From: Emcibacter nanhaiensis
GTDB lineage: Bacteria > Pseudomonadota > Alphaproteobacteria > Sphingomonadales > Emcibacteraceae
Length of the DNA: 64,000 nucleotides
NCBI RefSeq assembly: GCF_006385175.1
Contig: NZ_VFIY01000015.1
Span: 188,501 to 252,500 of the forward strand
Direction of reading: 5' to 3'
The notes below the pieces were generated by a model that was not told the DNA's origin, searched no databases, and saw only the letters and a list, made by a program, of their open reading frames with translations. Both the position numbers and the translations under genes were made by a program. Of this stretch, positions 1 to 9,096 are shown piece after piece. Every line of letters starts with the position of its first letter. Position 1 is the stretch's first letter.

Positions 1-1
1 A

Positions 2-667
2 GCCGCTCGAGGGTTTCAGGAAAAACAGGGTGGCGTCGGCGATGTCATCCACATTGCCGAGGCGCTGCACCGGAATGCTGGCGGCCAGGGCGCGCGCCTG
101 GTCGCTGTCTTCCGCCATCACGTCGGTGAACATGTCGGTCACGATCGGGCCGGGGGCGATGGCGTTCACGGTGATGCCGTGCCTGCCGAGCTCCATGGCC
201 CAGGTGCGGGTCATGCTGATGATGGCGGCTTTGGTGCCGGCATAGCTGGTGCGGGTCGGCAGGCCGACCACGGCCCGGGACGACATATTGACGATGCGGC
301 CGAAGCCGGCGTCCTTCATGGCCGGCAGGAAGGCCTGGGTCAGGGTAATGGCGGCGCCGAGATGCAGGTTGGTGAGATAGTCCAGGTCCTCCAGCTTCAC
401 CTCCTCGATCAGCGACGGGCGGATCACGCCGGCGTTATTGACCAGTGACGTGACCTGATAGTCTTTGGCCAGTTCTTCGGCCACTTCGCGGGTGGCGTCC
501 GGGTCGGCCAGGTCCACTTCGCGGAAGCTGAGATTGTCGTGGCTATAGTCGGGCTTGCCACGGGCCAGGCTGACGACATCATAGCCGGCGTCGAGCAGGT
601 GGCGGCAGATGGCGGCGCCGATGCCGGCGCTGCCGCCGGTGACAACGGCTGCGGGACGTTCACTCAT
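2..667 (-). CDS. SDR-family NAD(P)-dependent oxidoreductase (3' end cut by window edge)
   Basis: About 222 codons are visible and the frame is open to the window edge, so roughly the last 25-30 residues are missing. It is a classical short-chain dehydrogenase: the N-terminus carries the TGGSAGIG dinucleotide-binding glycine motif, NNAG follows in the middle, and the active site reads SYAGTK (YxxxK) preceded by the catalytic Ser of the MSSRA stretch. The start ATG overlaps the stop of the upstream DUF35 gene by 8 bases, which argues for translational coupling. As the last visible gene of the ligase/thiolase-like/DUF35 operon, it probably oxidises or reduces a hydroxyacyl/ketoacyl-CoA intermediate or the carbonyl product of its neighbours. 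The substrate is inferred from context only; the family assignment is firm. Confidence 0.9.
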   Translation of the reverse strand, partial: MSERPAAVVTGGSAGIGAAICRHLLDAGYDVVSLARGKPDYSHDNLSFREVDLADPDATREVAEELAKDYQVTSLVNNAGVIRPSLIEEVKLEDLDYLTNLHLGAAITLTQAFLPAMKDAGFGRIVNMSSRAVVGLPTRTSYAGTKAAIISMTRTWAMELGRHGITVNAIAPGPIVTDMFTDVMAEDSDQARALAASIPVQRLGNVDDIADATLFFLKPSSG

Positions 668-1001
668 TTGTTTCTTCCTTCCTGTGGGCCCAGTAAACAG
701 TGCGGCCCTTGTAATCCTGTTCGGCCGAAAGGCTGACTTCCGTGCCGGGTTGCGTATGTTCCTCGCCGAGGTTGACCATCATGACGGTGCCGTCCTCGAG
801 CCGGACCGAGCCGATCGGCCAGGGCAGGCGCTCCTGAAAGAATTCCTCGAGGCTGTGATAGAGCGGTACGCTGGCGAGCAGTTCGCCTTCGGCCCGGATC
901 TCCAGCCATTCCAGCTGGTCGGACAGGCATTCGCCGCAGATTTCGCGGACCGGATACTGGGTCTTGCCGCAACTGGTGCAGACGGGAAGCTTGATGGTCA
1001 T
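660..1001 (-). CDS. Zn-ribbon / OB-fold (DUF35) protein, partner of the thiolase-like protein
   Basis: A 113-residue protein with an N-terminal rubredoxin-like zinc ribbon (CTSCG at residues 9-13 and CGECL about 15 residues later) followed by a small OB-fold domain with the VRLEDG strand. I chose the ATG at 1001 because the protein then begins just before the zinc ribbon, as in the family, and because it overlaps the stop of the thiolase-like gene (ATGA). DUF35 proteins form complexes with thiolase-like enzymes such as the Ltp2 aldolases of steroid side-chain breakdown and help bind the CoA substrate. The overlaps on both sides indicate a stoichiometric complex with the product of 998-2194. 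It is unlikely to have its own catalytic activity. Confidence 0.88.
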   Translation of the reverse strand: MTIKLPVCTSCGKTQYPVREICGECLSDQLEWLEIRAEGELLASVPLYHSLEEFFQERLPWPIGSVRLEDGTVMMVNLGEEHTQPGTEVSLSAEQDYKGRTVYWAHRKEETNE

Positions 1002-2194
1002 TGGACGCCTCCCGTTTCCAGCACGGCGGCGGTGGCGCACAGCCCGCGGTCGTAGTTGATCATGCCATAACCGCTGACAGTGGCGCGTCGCGCGTTCGCG
1101 ACCTGTTGGCCGAGGGCGCTGCCGGTCAGTTGGCGCAGCGCCTCGACCACGCCCATGTAGCCGGCGGCGGAGCCGGCCTGGCCGCAGGACAGCTGACCGC
1201 CGGAACTGTTATGCACCAGCCCGCCGCCGTCCCAGGTCAGCGGGTTGACCCGGGTGAATTCGGCGGCCTTGCCCTTGGCGCAGAATCCCAAGTCCTCCAT
1301 CTGCATCATGGAGATGACCGGATAGTCGTCATAGGTATACAAGAGGTCCATATCTTTTGGCCCCACTCCGGCGCGCTCATACATGGCGGGGGCGAACGTC
1401 TTCCAGCCGGCGCGGTATTGCACGGCATCCTCGTCGCTATAGGCGTTGTGCAGTTCGTCGGCGGCGCGGATTTCCACATACGGCAGCTTCAGGCTTTTCG
1501 CCCGATCCACCGACATGACCAGAAAGGCCTCGGCCCCGGCACAGGGCATGACGCAGTCGAACATATGCAGCGGCCCGGCAATTGGCCGGGCGTCAAGATA
1601 ATCGTCGAGGCTCAGCGGCTTTTTGATCAGGGCATGCTCATAGGCCTGCGCATTATGGCGCTGGGCCAGCGCGATACGGGCGAAATCCTCGCGCCTGGCG
1701 CCAAACTTGTCCATATAGTGTTGGGTGATCAGCGAGAAGGCGCCGTTGGGACCGGGCGCCCCGTAGGGATAGGCCGCGGCGGCAGAAAAAGTGCTGAAGT
1801 TTTCCACCAGTTCCCTGAAGCCTTCTTTTTTGTTGGTGTCGGCGCCGATGCAGGCGATCACCTCCGCGTCTCCGCTTTGCACCGCCCGGGCGGCCCGGCG
1901 CAGCGCCACCACACCGGAGGCGCCGCCGAGCGGGATCTGTTCGATCCAGCGCGGGGTCAGGCTGAAATACTGGGTCAGGGTAATGACGCTATCCGGGGCT
2001 AGGGTAAAGCTGGAGACGGCGAGACCGTCGATGTCCGCCTTTTCGATCCCGGCGCTGTTGACCAGTTCCGCCAGCGCCCGCCCCACATACCATTGCGCGC
2101 CATGCTCGCTGAAGCGGCTGTAAGGCACCGTGACCGGCACCACAAGGGCGACGCTGTCATAGGAGGCCGGTATGTTCCGCGGTTTGCTGGTCAT
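998..2194 (-). CDS. thiolase-like protein (SCP-x/Ltp2-type; probable lyase or aldolase rather than thiolase)
   Basis: A 398-residue thiolase-superfamily protein. Where degradative thiolases have their nucleophilic Cys (CxSG), this protein reads GGASG, so the acyl-accepting Cys seems absent. The C-terminal CxG motif is replaced by GYGMINYDRG. The middle retains HNSSGGQLSCGQAG in place of the GHP histidine loop. Such Cys-less proteins paired with a DUF35 subunit include the Ltp2/ChsH2 retro-aldolases that release acetyl- or propionyl-CoA from steroid side chains. The gene is 9 bases downstream of an acyl-CoA ligase and overlaps the DUF35 gene. Inference: it cleaves a hydroxyacyl-CoA by a retro-aldol reaction. 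An ordinary SCP-x thiolase role cannot be excluded without a structure-based alignment. Confidence 0.82.
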   Translation of the reverse strand: MTSKPRNIPASYDSVALVVPVTVPYSRFSEHGAQWYVGRALAELVNSAGIEKADIDGLAVSSFTLAPDSVITLTQYFSLTPRWIEQIPLGGASGVVALRRAARAVQSGDAEVIACIGADTNKKEGFRELVENFSTFSAAAAYPYGAPGPNGAFSLITQHYMDKFGARREDFARIALAQRHNAQAYEHALIKKPLSLDDYLDARPIAGPLHMFDCVMPCAGAEAFLVMSVDRAKSLKLPYVEIRAADELHNAYSDEDAVQYRAGWKTFAPAMYERAGVGPKDMDLLYTYDDYPVISMMQMEDLGFCAKGKAAEFTRVNPLTWDGGGLVHNSSGGQLSCGQAGSAAGYMGVVEALRQLTGSALGQQVANARRATVSGYGMINYDRGLCATAAVLETGGVQ

Positions 2195-2203
2195 ATCCGT
2201 CCC

Positions 2204-3826
2204 CTAGTCCTTTTTTGGTCGTTTCTTCAGGTGACGAAGGTCAATGGCCTGGCCTTCTTCCACCAGTTTAGCACAAATTGACTTCACATCGCCGCGTTTG
2301 AGTTTTTTTGAGGCGGTCAGCGGCAACTCGTCGACAAAGGCGATATAGCCGGGGGTCTTGTAATAGGTGAGCTGCTCCATGGACCGGTCAAAAATGTCCC
2401 GGGCCAGTGCCTCGCCGGCGGTTTTGCCGGCTTTGGCCACGATCAGCGCCATCACTTCGTCGCCGCGCAGTTCGTCCGGGACCGGGGCCACGGCAACCGT
2501 GTCCACGGCCGGGTCCAGCAGCAGCACATTTTCCACCTCGAGGGCGGAAATATTCTCGCCGCTGCGGCGCACCACATTCTTCTTGCGGTCGACGAAGTAG
2601 AGCGACTTGTCGGCGCCTTCGCGGACGATATCGCCGGTGTGCAGCCAATTGTCTTCCCAGGCTTCTTCGGTGGCTTCGCTGTTCTGGTAGTAATGGTCGA
2701 AAAAACCGTAGCGCGGGTTATCCCCGGTGGCCCGGACCAGAAGCTCGCCGGGCAGGCCCGGGTCCACGTCGTTGCCTTCGTCGTCCACCAGCCGGTATTC
2801 CACCTCGTCGGTGGCGCGGCCGAAACAGCATTCGCCCACATGGCGCGGTTCATGGCTGGCGATGACGCAGCCGCCGCAACCGGATTCGGTCATGGCCCAG
2901 GCCTCGATCAGCGGGAAGCCGAACCGTTCCTCGAAGGCGGCATGGTGTTTGGGGTTGACGCCGGCGCCAAAGCCGAACCGCACCTTGTGGGCCTTGTCCT
3001 TGTCGCCCGGCTCCATATTGAGCAGGATCGCCGGCAATACGCCCAGGTAATGGATGATGGTGGCGCCACTGTCGCGCACGCTGTCCCACCAGCTTTTGGG
3101 ATGGAAGCGGTCGAGCTGGATGATACAGCCGCCGACGCCCATCATGCCCATGGTGGAGCAGGCCAACGCATTCATATGCACCAGCGGCAAGGGGGTCAAC
3201 AGCCGGTCCTCTCCCGGGTGCAGCTCGCAGTAACCGCCCACATTGCGGTACCAGTCGCCAAAGGCGATGAAATATTCATTGCTGAGCACGCAGCCCTTGG
3301 GATTGCCGGTGCTGCCGGAGGTGAACAGCATGGCGCATTCGGTGGCGGTATCAGGAATATGATCGAGCGCCGGACGCGTTGCCGGGGGCAACCCTTCCAG
3401 GGTGGCGGAACAAAGCGGTGGGTGTTCGGATTCTTGCTCAAGGGCGATGGCTTCCTCGACCAGCGTCATTTTTTCCGGCAGGCTGACCACCAGGTCGGCA
3501 TCACCGTGGTAGATAATATAGTGCAGGTCCTGGGGACTGGCTTCCGCATTCAGGGGAATGATGCCGACGCCGAGCGCATTGAGGGCGAGCCAGTGGAAGA
3601 AAAAGTCGGCCCGATTCTCCAGCAGGATGGCGACCCGGTGCCCCACGCCATAGCCGGCCGCGCCATAGGCGGCCCGGCGCTGTTCCACTTCGCGGGAGGC
3701 CTCGGCGTAGGTGTAGTCTATCGCGCTGTCGCTATAGCTTTTCGCCGCCGACAGGGGGATATGGACGAAGGGGCGGTCGCCATAGGCCTCAACCGCTTTG
3801 GAAAAAACGTCAAAAACTGTTTTCAT
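2204..3826 (-). CDS. AMP-forming acyl-CoA synthetase (ANL superfamily)
   Basis: This 540-residue ligase activates a carboxylic acid as the acyl-adenylate and then the CoA thioester. The P-loop FTSGSTGNPKG lies at residues 168-178, an A5-type AMTESG motif in the middle, the A7 LHTGDI motif near residue 400, and the A10 lysine in TASKKLK (Lys508). The Lys-rich C-terminal tail is typical of crotonobetaine/carnitine- or steroid-acid-type ligases. It is the promoter-proximal gene of a four-gene operon with the thiolase-like, DUF35 and SDR genes and is divergent from a MarR regulator 95 bases away. It probably supplies the CoA thioester used by the rest of the operon. The true substrate (branched or cyclic acid, fatty acid) cannot be read from the sequence. 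Confidence 0.92.
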   Translation of the reverse strand: MKTVFDVFSKAVEAYGDRPFVHIPLSAAKSYSDSAIDYTYAEASREVEQRRAAYGAAGYGVGHRVAILLENRADFFFHWLALNALGVGIIPLNAEASPQDLHYIIYHGDADLVVSLPEKMTLVEEAIALEQESEHPPLCSATLEGLPPATRPALDHIPDTATECAMLFTSGSTGNPKGCVLSNEYFIAFGDWYRNVGGYCELHPGEDRLLTPLPLVHMNALACSTMGMMGVGGCIIQLDRFHPKSWWDSVRDSGATIIHYLGVLPAILLNMEPGDKDKAHKVRFGFGAGVNPKHHAAFEERFGFPLIEAWAMTESGCGGCVIASHEPRHVGECCFGRATDEVEYRLVDDEGNDVDPGLPGELLVRATGDNPRYGFFDHYYQNSEATEEAWEDNWLHTGDIVREGADKSLYFVDRKKNVVRRSGENISALEVENVLLLDPAVDTVAVAPVPDELRGDEVMALIVAKAGKTAGEALARDIFDRSMEQLTYYKTPGYIAFVDELPLTASKKLKRGDVKSICAKLVEEGQAIDLRHLKKRPKKD

Positions 3827-3894
3827 TTATTTTTATTTCCCTGAATCGATAGACATGAAGCGTAACACAGGCTATTATATATGAAAAGTAAAAT

Positions 3895-3908
3895 TATGAA
3901 AATTCATA
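3895..3908. promoter_or_regulatory. candidate MarR operator (inverted repeat)
   Basis: TATGAA and TTCATA form a perfect 6-bp inverted repeat with a 2-base spacer in the AT-rich 95-bp gap between the divergent ligase and MarR genes, 14 bases before the MarR start codon. Position and symmetry suit a MarR dimer repressing both transcripts. There is no experimental match; it is a position-based inference. Confidence 0.35.
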
Positions 3909-3921
3909 CAAAGGTACATGC

Positions 3922-4362
3922 GTGACAAAAAGCGCCGACAACAGTTTCCTGGATAATTACCTGTCCCACCTGCTGGCCCGGGCGAGTCACCTGGTTTCGG
4001 AGGATTTTACACCAGTTCTCAAAAAAGCGGGAATCGACCGTGGCCGCTGGCGTATTCTGGCGGCGCTCAGTGACGTGGGGGAGATGACCATCGGCACACT
4101 GGCCAAGGCGGTCCTGATGAAGCAGCCGACCCTGACCAAGATCCTCGACCGCATGGAGGGGGAGGACCTGGTCAAGCGCCATAATGCGCCCAATGACCGC
4201 CGTTCCATCCTGGTCCGCATCACCGACCGCGGGCGCGACATGATCTCCGACCTGCTGGTCAAGTCCAAGGAGCATGAGGTACAAATTCTGCGAAGCTACA
4301 GCACAGAGGAGGAAGAGGTCCTCAAGCGTGTGCTGCGCACCCTGATTGAGCGGATGGAATAG
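3922..4362 (+). CDS. MarR-family transcriptional regulator
   Basis: A 146-residue winged-helix protein with the usual MarR layout: a dimerisation helix (FLDNYLSHLLARASHLV), a recognition helix in the MKQPTLTKILDRME stretch, and the wing with NDRRSILVRITDRG near residues 92-105. The start is a GTG at 3922 with a weak AAGG ribosome site about 9 bases upstream. It is divergent from the acyl-CoA ligase operon. MarR proteins next to CoA ligases, such as those controlling aromatic acid and fatty-acid operons, often respond to the acyl-CoA product, so autoregulation plus control of the 3826-to-1 operon is the likely role. The ligand is unknown. Confidence 0.9.
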   Translation: MTKSADNSFLDNYLSHLLARASHLVSEDFTPVLKKAGIDRGRWRILAALSDVGEMTIGTLAKAVLMKQPTLTKILDRMEGEDLVKRHNAPNDRRSILVRITDRGRDMISDLLVKSKEHEVQILRSYSTEEEEVLKRVLRTLIERME

Positions 4363-4395
4363 GGATCGAGCGGATGGTGTGGGTCAGCACCTTAA

Positions 4396-4878
4396 TCAAT
4401 GCTGGCGCTGCTTTTCCCGGACCAGCTTTTCCAGAATTTCCAGAAAGCGTGAACGGTCGGCCTTGGTGAAGGTTGGGTTATAGCCTTTGCTTTCGCCGGT
4501 TTCCCGCCTATGCGCCTTGAGGTCGCGCATGGCCACGGCCATGCCGATATTCTCTTCCGAAAACGGCCGGCCGGTCGGGCCGAGCGCCACGGCGCCTTTG
4601 TCCAGGCAGCGTTTGGCGAGCGGAATATCGGCAGTGACGGCAATGTCCCGCGCCGTGATCTGCTCGGCGATCCAGTTGTCCGCCTCATCCGGGCCTTCGG
4701 ACACGACAATCTTCTTGACGTTGGGGCCCACTTCCATGCGCAGCCACTGGTTGCTGACCAGGAAGGTCGGTAGCTTGTGGCGATAGGCCACCTTCAGGGC
4801 CTCGTCCTTGACCGGGCAGGCGTCGGCATCAATGTACAGGGCGGGTAACTTATGTTCACTCATCTGCGTCACTTCCAC
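4396..4878 (-). CDS. YaiI/YqxD family (DUF188) protein
   Basis: A 160-residue protein of the conserved YaiI/YqxD family, which has a PIN/NYN-like fold with the diagnostic YIDADACPVK motif near the N-terminus, then VSEGPDEADNWI and TADIPLAKRCLDKGA. These acidic clusters suggest metal-dependent nuclease chemistry, but no function has been established for the family. The GTG at 4878 has a strong GGGGGCGG ribosome site about 8 bases upstream. An ATG at 4863 (MSEHKL) is the alternative and fits the family's usual N-terminus better. It is convergent with the MarR gene and stands alone. Confidence 0.88.
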   Translation of the reverse strand: MEVTQMSEHKLPALYIDADACPVKDEALKVAYRHKLPTFLVSNQWLRMEVGPNVKKIVVSEGPDEADNWIAEQITARDIAVTADIPLAKRCLDKGAVALGPTGRPFSEENIGMAVAMRDLKAHRRETGESKGYNPTFTKADRSRFLEILEKLVREKQRQH

Positions 4879-5018
4879 TTTTCCGCCCCCTTATAGCGCC
4901 TGTGCATGGTAAAATGATACTAAAGAATGATGATTTTGCCCGGGCGATACTACGCCTTGGTCCAATGGACCGGTGCGGCCCGGCGCGGTAAAATTTCAGC
5001 ATATAGTGGAGGTATAAT

Positions 5019-6713
5019 ATGCAAAAGCTTGCAAAGAGCTATGTGAACGGGATTTCCGACAGGCCCCTGCGGTACCAGACCATCGGCGAGGCCTTTGACG
5101 AGGCAGTTGATCTGTACGGTGACCGCGAAGCCCTGGTGGTGCGCCATCAGGACATCCGCTGGACCTACAGCGAGTTCGCCAAACAGGTGGATGAGTTTGC
5201 CGCCGGACTGGTGGCGCTGGGCCTCAGGCCGGGTGACCGGGTCGGGGTGTGGGCGCCCAACTGCGCCGAATGGGTCATCACCCAGTTTGCCACGGCCAAG
5301 GCCGGAATCATCCAGGTCAATATCAACCCGGCCTATAGGCGTGCGGAACTGGAATATGTACTCAACAAGGTGGGCTGCAAGGCGCTGGTCACGGCCGCCA
5401 GCTTCAAGTCCAGCGACTATATTACCATGATTAATGACCTGGCGCCGGAGCTGGCCGATTGTACGCCGGGGGAACTGAAAGCAAAGCGGCTGCCGGAACT
5501 GAAGACGGTAATCCGACTCGGTGAGGACAAAACCCCAGGCTATTTCAATTTCTCCGACATCCCGGACCTTGCCAACGACAGTCATTATCAGCGGCTGGAG
5601 GCGCTGAAGGGGGTTCTCACTCCCGATGACGCCATCAACATCCAGTTCACCAGCGGCACCACCGGCTCGCCCAAGGGGGCGACACTGAGCCATTTCAATA
5701 TCCTCAACAACGGCTATTTCGTCGGCGAGGCGATGAATTTCACTGAGCAGGACCGGCTCTGCATCCCGGTGCCGCTCTATCATTGCTTTGGCATGGTCAT
5801 GAGTAACCTGACCTGTGTGACCCACGGGTCCTGCATGGTCTATCCCAATGACGGTTTTGACCCGCTGCTGACGCTGAAGGCGGTGGCCGAGGAAAGATGC
5901 ACCGCCCTGCACGGGGTGCCGACCATGTTCATCGCTGAACTGGATCATCCGGAGTTGAAAAGCTTTGACCTGTCAAGCCTGCGCACCGGTATTATGGCCG
6001 GGGCGTCCTGCCCGATCGAGGTGATGAAGCGGGTGGTCTCCGACCTGCATATGAGCGAGGTGACCATCGCCTACGGCATGACCGAAACCAGCCCGGTCAG
6101 TTTCCAGTCGAGCCGCGACGACAGCCTGGAAAAACGGGTCTCCACCGTCGGCCGCATCCATCCCCATGTGGAAGTGAAAATCGTTGACGAAAACGGCCAG
6201 GTGACGCCGGCCGGGGTCCAGGGCGAGCTGCTGACGCGGGGCTACAGCGTGATGAAAGGCTATTGGGCCGATCCGGAACGCACCGACGAAGCCATCGACG
6301 AGGCGGGCTGGATGCATACCGGTGACCTCGCCACCCTGGACGAGGACGGCTATTGCAACATCGTCGGCCGGGTCAAGGATATGGTGATCCGCGGCGGCGA
6401 AAATATCTATCCCCGGGAGATTGAGGAGTTCCTCTATCGTCATGACAAAATCCAGGACGTGCAGGTGTTCGGGGTGCCGGACGCTAAATATGGCGAGGAA
6501 CTGTGTGCCTGGATCTGTCTCAAGGAGGGGCAGGAGGCGGCGGCGGAAGAGATCAAGGAGTTCTGTTCCGGCCAGATCGCCCATTACAAGATCCCGCGCT
6601 ATATCCGCTTTGTCGACGAATTCCCCATGACGGTGACCGGCAAAATCCAGAAATTCATCATGCGCGACAGCATGATCGAGGAACTGGGAATCGTTGAACA
6701 GAAAACCGCCTGA
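5019..6713 (+). CDS. fatty-acyl-CoA synthetase (FadD/ACSF2-like)
   Basis: A 564-residue AMP-forming ligase. The P-loop [11 protein letters not shown] is at residues 210-220, followed by AYGMTETSP, the MHTGDL A7 motif, the hinge [16 protein letters not shown] and the catalytic Lys in TVTGKIQKF near the C-terminus. The overall pattern, with the Y-P-x-E-I-E hinge and a long insert before the P-loop, matches medium/long-chain acyl-CoA synthetases of the ACSF2 kind. A GGAGG ribosome site lies about 7 bases upstream. It is followed 23 bases later by a second synthetase, so the two are probably co-transcribed. Chain-length preference is unknown. Confidence 0.92.
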   Translation: MQKLAKSYVNGISDRPLRYQTIGEAFDEAVDLYGDREALVVRHQDIRWTYSEFAKQVDEFAAGLVALGLRPGDRVGVWAPNCAEWVITQFATAKAGIIQVNINPAYRRAELEYVLNKVGCKALVTAASFKSSDYITMINDLAPELADCTPGELKAKRLPELKTVIRLGEDKTPGYFNFSDIPDLANDSHYQRLEALKGVLTPDDAINIQFTSGTTGSPKGATLSHFNILNNGYFVGEAMNFTEQDRLCIPVPLYHCFGMVMSNLTCVTHGSCMVYPNDGFDPLLTLKAVAEERCTALHGVPTMFIAELDHPELKSFDLSSLRTGIMAGASCPIEVMKRVVSDLHMSEVTIAYGMTETSPVSFQSSRDDSLEKRVSTVGRIHPHVEVKIVDENGQVTPAGVQGELLTRGYSVMKGYWADPERTDEAIDEAGWMHTGDLATLDEDGYCNIVGRVKDMVIRGGENIYPREIEEFLYRHDKIQDVQVFGVPDAKYGEELCAWICLKEGQEAAAEEIKEFCSGQIAHYKIPRYIRFVDEFPMTVTGKIQKFIMRDSMIEELGIVEQKTA

Positions 6714-6736
6714 GGGCTGAGTAGAGGAGCCGCACA

Positions 6737-8368
6737 ATGACCATTCCTGGCCTGATGCAGCAAAATGAATTGATGATTTCCTCCCTGATCCGCTATGCAG
6801 CGGAATATCACGGCACGACCGAAATCGTCACCCGCACCGTCGAGGGTCCGGTCCATCGCTATACCTATGCCGAGGCGGAACAGCGGGCCAGGAAGCTGGC
6901 CAATGCGCTGACCAACAAGCTAGGCATCAAATCCGGCGACCGCATCACCACCCTGGCCTGGTCCACTTACCGGCATTTCGAATTGTTCTACGGTGTGTCC
7001 GGCATCGGCTGCGTGCTGCATACGGCCAATCCGCGCCTGTTTGACGAACAGATCAGCTATATCGTCAACCACGGCCAGGGCCGTTATTTGTTCATCGACC
7101 TGGATTTTGTACCGCTGGCGGAGAAGCTGGCCTCCAGCTTCCGGGATGTGGAAGGTTATGTGGTCCTGACCGACCGGGATCATATGCCGGAGACCACGCT
7201 GGAAAACGTCCATTGCTATGAAGAGCTGCTGGCGGAGCAGAGCGGGGAACTGGAGTGGGCGGAGTTTGACGAGCGCAGCGCCTCGTCATTGTGCTATACC
7301 TCCGGCACGACCGGCAATCCCAAGGGCGTGCTTTATTCCCACCGCTCCACCATCATTCACGCCTTGGGCGCGGCGCAGAACAGCGCCTTCGGCCTGTCGG
7401 TCTATGACGTCATCATGCCCATTGCGCCCATGTATCACGGCAGCGCCTGGGGCCTGCCCTATATAGCCGCCATGCTGGGGGCGAAGCTGGTGTTCCCGGG
7501 GCCGAAAATGGACGGCGAGAGCATCCAGCAGCTGATCGAGAGCGAGGGGGTCACCTTCTCCTGCGCCGTGCCGACTGTCTTCACCATGCTGTTCCAGTAT
7601 CTGGAAAGCAGCGGCAAGCGGGTCGACAGCCTCAGCCGCACCATGATCGGCGGTTCGGCCGTGCCCAAGGCAATGACCGAGAAATTCCTCAACGATTATG
7701 GCGTCAAGGTGTTGCAGCTGTGGGGCATGACCGAGACCAGTCCGCTCGGCACCATCGCCTCCTCGACGCCCGAAGTGGACAGGCTGCCCCCTGAAGAACG
7801 GGAAGAAATTCTCAGCAAGCAGGGCCGGGTGCAGTACGGCCTCGAGATCAAGGTGGTGGACGAGCAGGGCAATCCGGTGCCCCGGGACGGGCAGACTTAC
7901 GGCGACCTGTGGGTGCGCGGTCCCTGGGTGGTAGCGGAATATTTCCGCGGCGACGGCGGCGCGCTGCTGGACGAGGACGGCTGGTTCCCGACCGGCGATG
8001 TGGTGACCTTGGACCAGTACGGCTATATCAAGATCACCGACCGGGCCAAGGATGTGATCAAGTCCGGCGGCGAATGGATCAGCTCCATCGACATTGAAAA
8101 CCTGGCGGTGGGCCATCCCAAGGTGCTGCAGGCCGGGGTGGTGGGCGTTTACCATCCCAAGTGGGAGGAACGGCCGATCCTGATCATCCGCGCCGCACCC
8201 GGGGCGGAACCGACCGAACAGGAAATCCTCTCTTTCCTCGACGGCAAGATCGCCAAATGGTGGATGCCGGACCGGGTCTTTTTCGTCGATGAAATGCCCT
8301 TGACCGCGACCGGCAAAATCAAGAAAATCACCCTGCGCGAGACCTATAAAGATTGTTTGCGCGACTAG
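6737..8368 (+). CDS. long/medium-chain fatty acid-CoA ligase (AlkK-like)
   Basis: A 543-residue AMP-forming ligase with P-loop [11 protein letters not shown] (187-197), the [11 protein letters not shown] core, [14 protein letters not shown] as the A7 region, the hinge [16 protein letters not shown] and the catalytic Lys in TATGKIKK. The [13 protein letters not shown] hinge and the [10 protein letters not shown] stretch are typical of the AlkK/LcfB medium-chain group. It has a GAGGAG ribosome site and lies directly downstream of the ACSF2-like gene. A LuxR-type response regulator starts 48 bases after its stop on the same strand and may belong to the same transcript. Confidence 0.92.
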   Translation: MTIPGLMQQNELMISSLIRYAAEYHGTTEIVTRTVEGPVHRYTYAEAEQRARKLANALTNKLGIKSGDRITTLAWSTYRHFELFYGVSGIGCVLHTANPRLFDEQISYIVNHGQGRYLFIDLDFVPLAEKLASSFRDVEGYVVLTDRDHMPETTLENVHCYEELLAEQSGELEWAEFDERSASSLCYTSGTTGNPKGVLYSHRSTIIHALGAAQNSAFGLSVYDVIMPIAPMYHGSAWGLPYIAAMLGAKLVFPGPKMDGESIQQLIESEGVTFSCAVPTVFTMLFQYLESSGKRVDSLSRTMIGGSAVPKAMTEKFLNDYGVKVLQLWGMTETSPLGTIASSTPEVDRLPPEEREEILSKQGRVQYGLEIKVVDEQGNPVPRDGQTYGDLWVRGPWVVAEYFRGDGGALLDEDGWFPTGDVVTLDQYGYIKITDRAKDVIKSGGEWISSIDIENLAVGHPKVLQAGVVGVYHPKWEERPILIIRAAPGAEPTEQEILSFLDGKIAKWWMPDRVFFVDEMPLTATGKIKKITLRETYKDCLRD

Positions 8369-8416
8369 AATGACGTAAGCTCTGGCCGGTGAGGTTCTAG
8401 GAAGCAGGAAGCAGGT

Positions 8417-9088
8417 ATGGCATTAAACAGGGTACTGATCGCGGACGATCACCCTCTGTTCAGGGAAGCGTTGAGCGATATTGTAAGCTCTGTCTATGAA
8501 GAAGACGTGGACTGTCTTGAAGTCTGCAACGTTGCGGAAACGCTGGCGGCGACCGACAGCGGCGAAAACTTCGACATGATTTTGCTTGATCTGTTGCTGC
8601 CCGGCGCCGAGGGATTTTCCTGCCTGATCAGCCTGCGCAACAAGCTGCCCTCGACTCCGATTGTCATTGTCTCTTCCACCGATCATGATGAAACGGTGCG
8701 CGAAAGCTTTTCCTATGGCGCCATGGGCTATCTGCCCAAATCCTCCTCGCGCGAGGTGATGCGCAATGCGCTCCGGCTGGTGCGCAGCGGCAACAGCTAT
8801 ATCCCGTCCCAGGCCCTGGGCGGTGGCGGGGAGCGCTCGCCCGAACAGATGCCGGTGACCGGTGGCGGTGCCGCGGCCATCGATGCGGAAAAGGCCAGCC
8901 TGACCCCGCGCCAGATGGCGGTGCTGGAGCTGTTGGCCGAAGGCAAGCCCAACAAGGTCATCGCCTACGAACTGGATATCTCGGAAATTACCGTCAAGGC
9001 CCATGTCTCGGCGATCCTGCGCAAGCTGCAGGTCAATAACCGCCTGCAGGCGGTTATTGCCGCCAAGAACCTTATCGCCCAGTCCTGA
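8417..9088 (+). CDS. LuxR/NarL-family response regulator (CrbR/ErdR/ErbR-like)
   Basis: A 223-residue regulator: receiver domain at residues 4-125 with the acidic pair DD (10-11), phospho-acceptor Asp58 in ILLDLL and Lys in GYLPKSS. After a Gly-rich linker comes a LuxR-type HTH (SLTPRQMAVLELLAEGKPNK...EITVKAHVSAILRK) at about 155-220. The length, DDHPLFREAL opening and domain order match regulators of the acetate/ethanol-responsive group (CrbR, ErdR, ErbR). The gene follows two acyl-CoA synthetases on the same strand and converges on a hybrid histidine kinase whose stop is 8 bases away. The pairing with that kinase is by proximity. Its paralogue at 61658-62329 has the same length and the same Asp position. 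Confidence 0.9.
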   Translation: MALNRVLIADDHPLFREALSDIVSSVYEEDVDCLEVCNVAETLAATDSGENFDMILLDLLLPGAEGFSCLISLRNKLPSTPIVIVSSTDHDETVRESFSYGAMGYLPKSSSREVMRNALRLVRSGNSYIPSQALGGGGERSPEQMPVTGGGAAAIDAEKASLTPRQMAVLELLAEGKPNKVIAYELDISEITVKAHVSAILRKLQVNNRLQAVIAAKNLIAQS

Positions 9089-9096
9089 GTTTAAGA

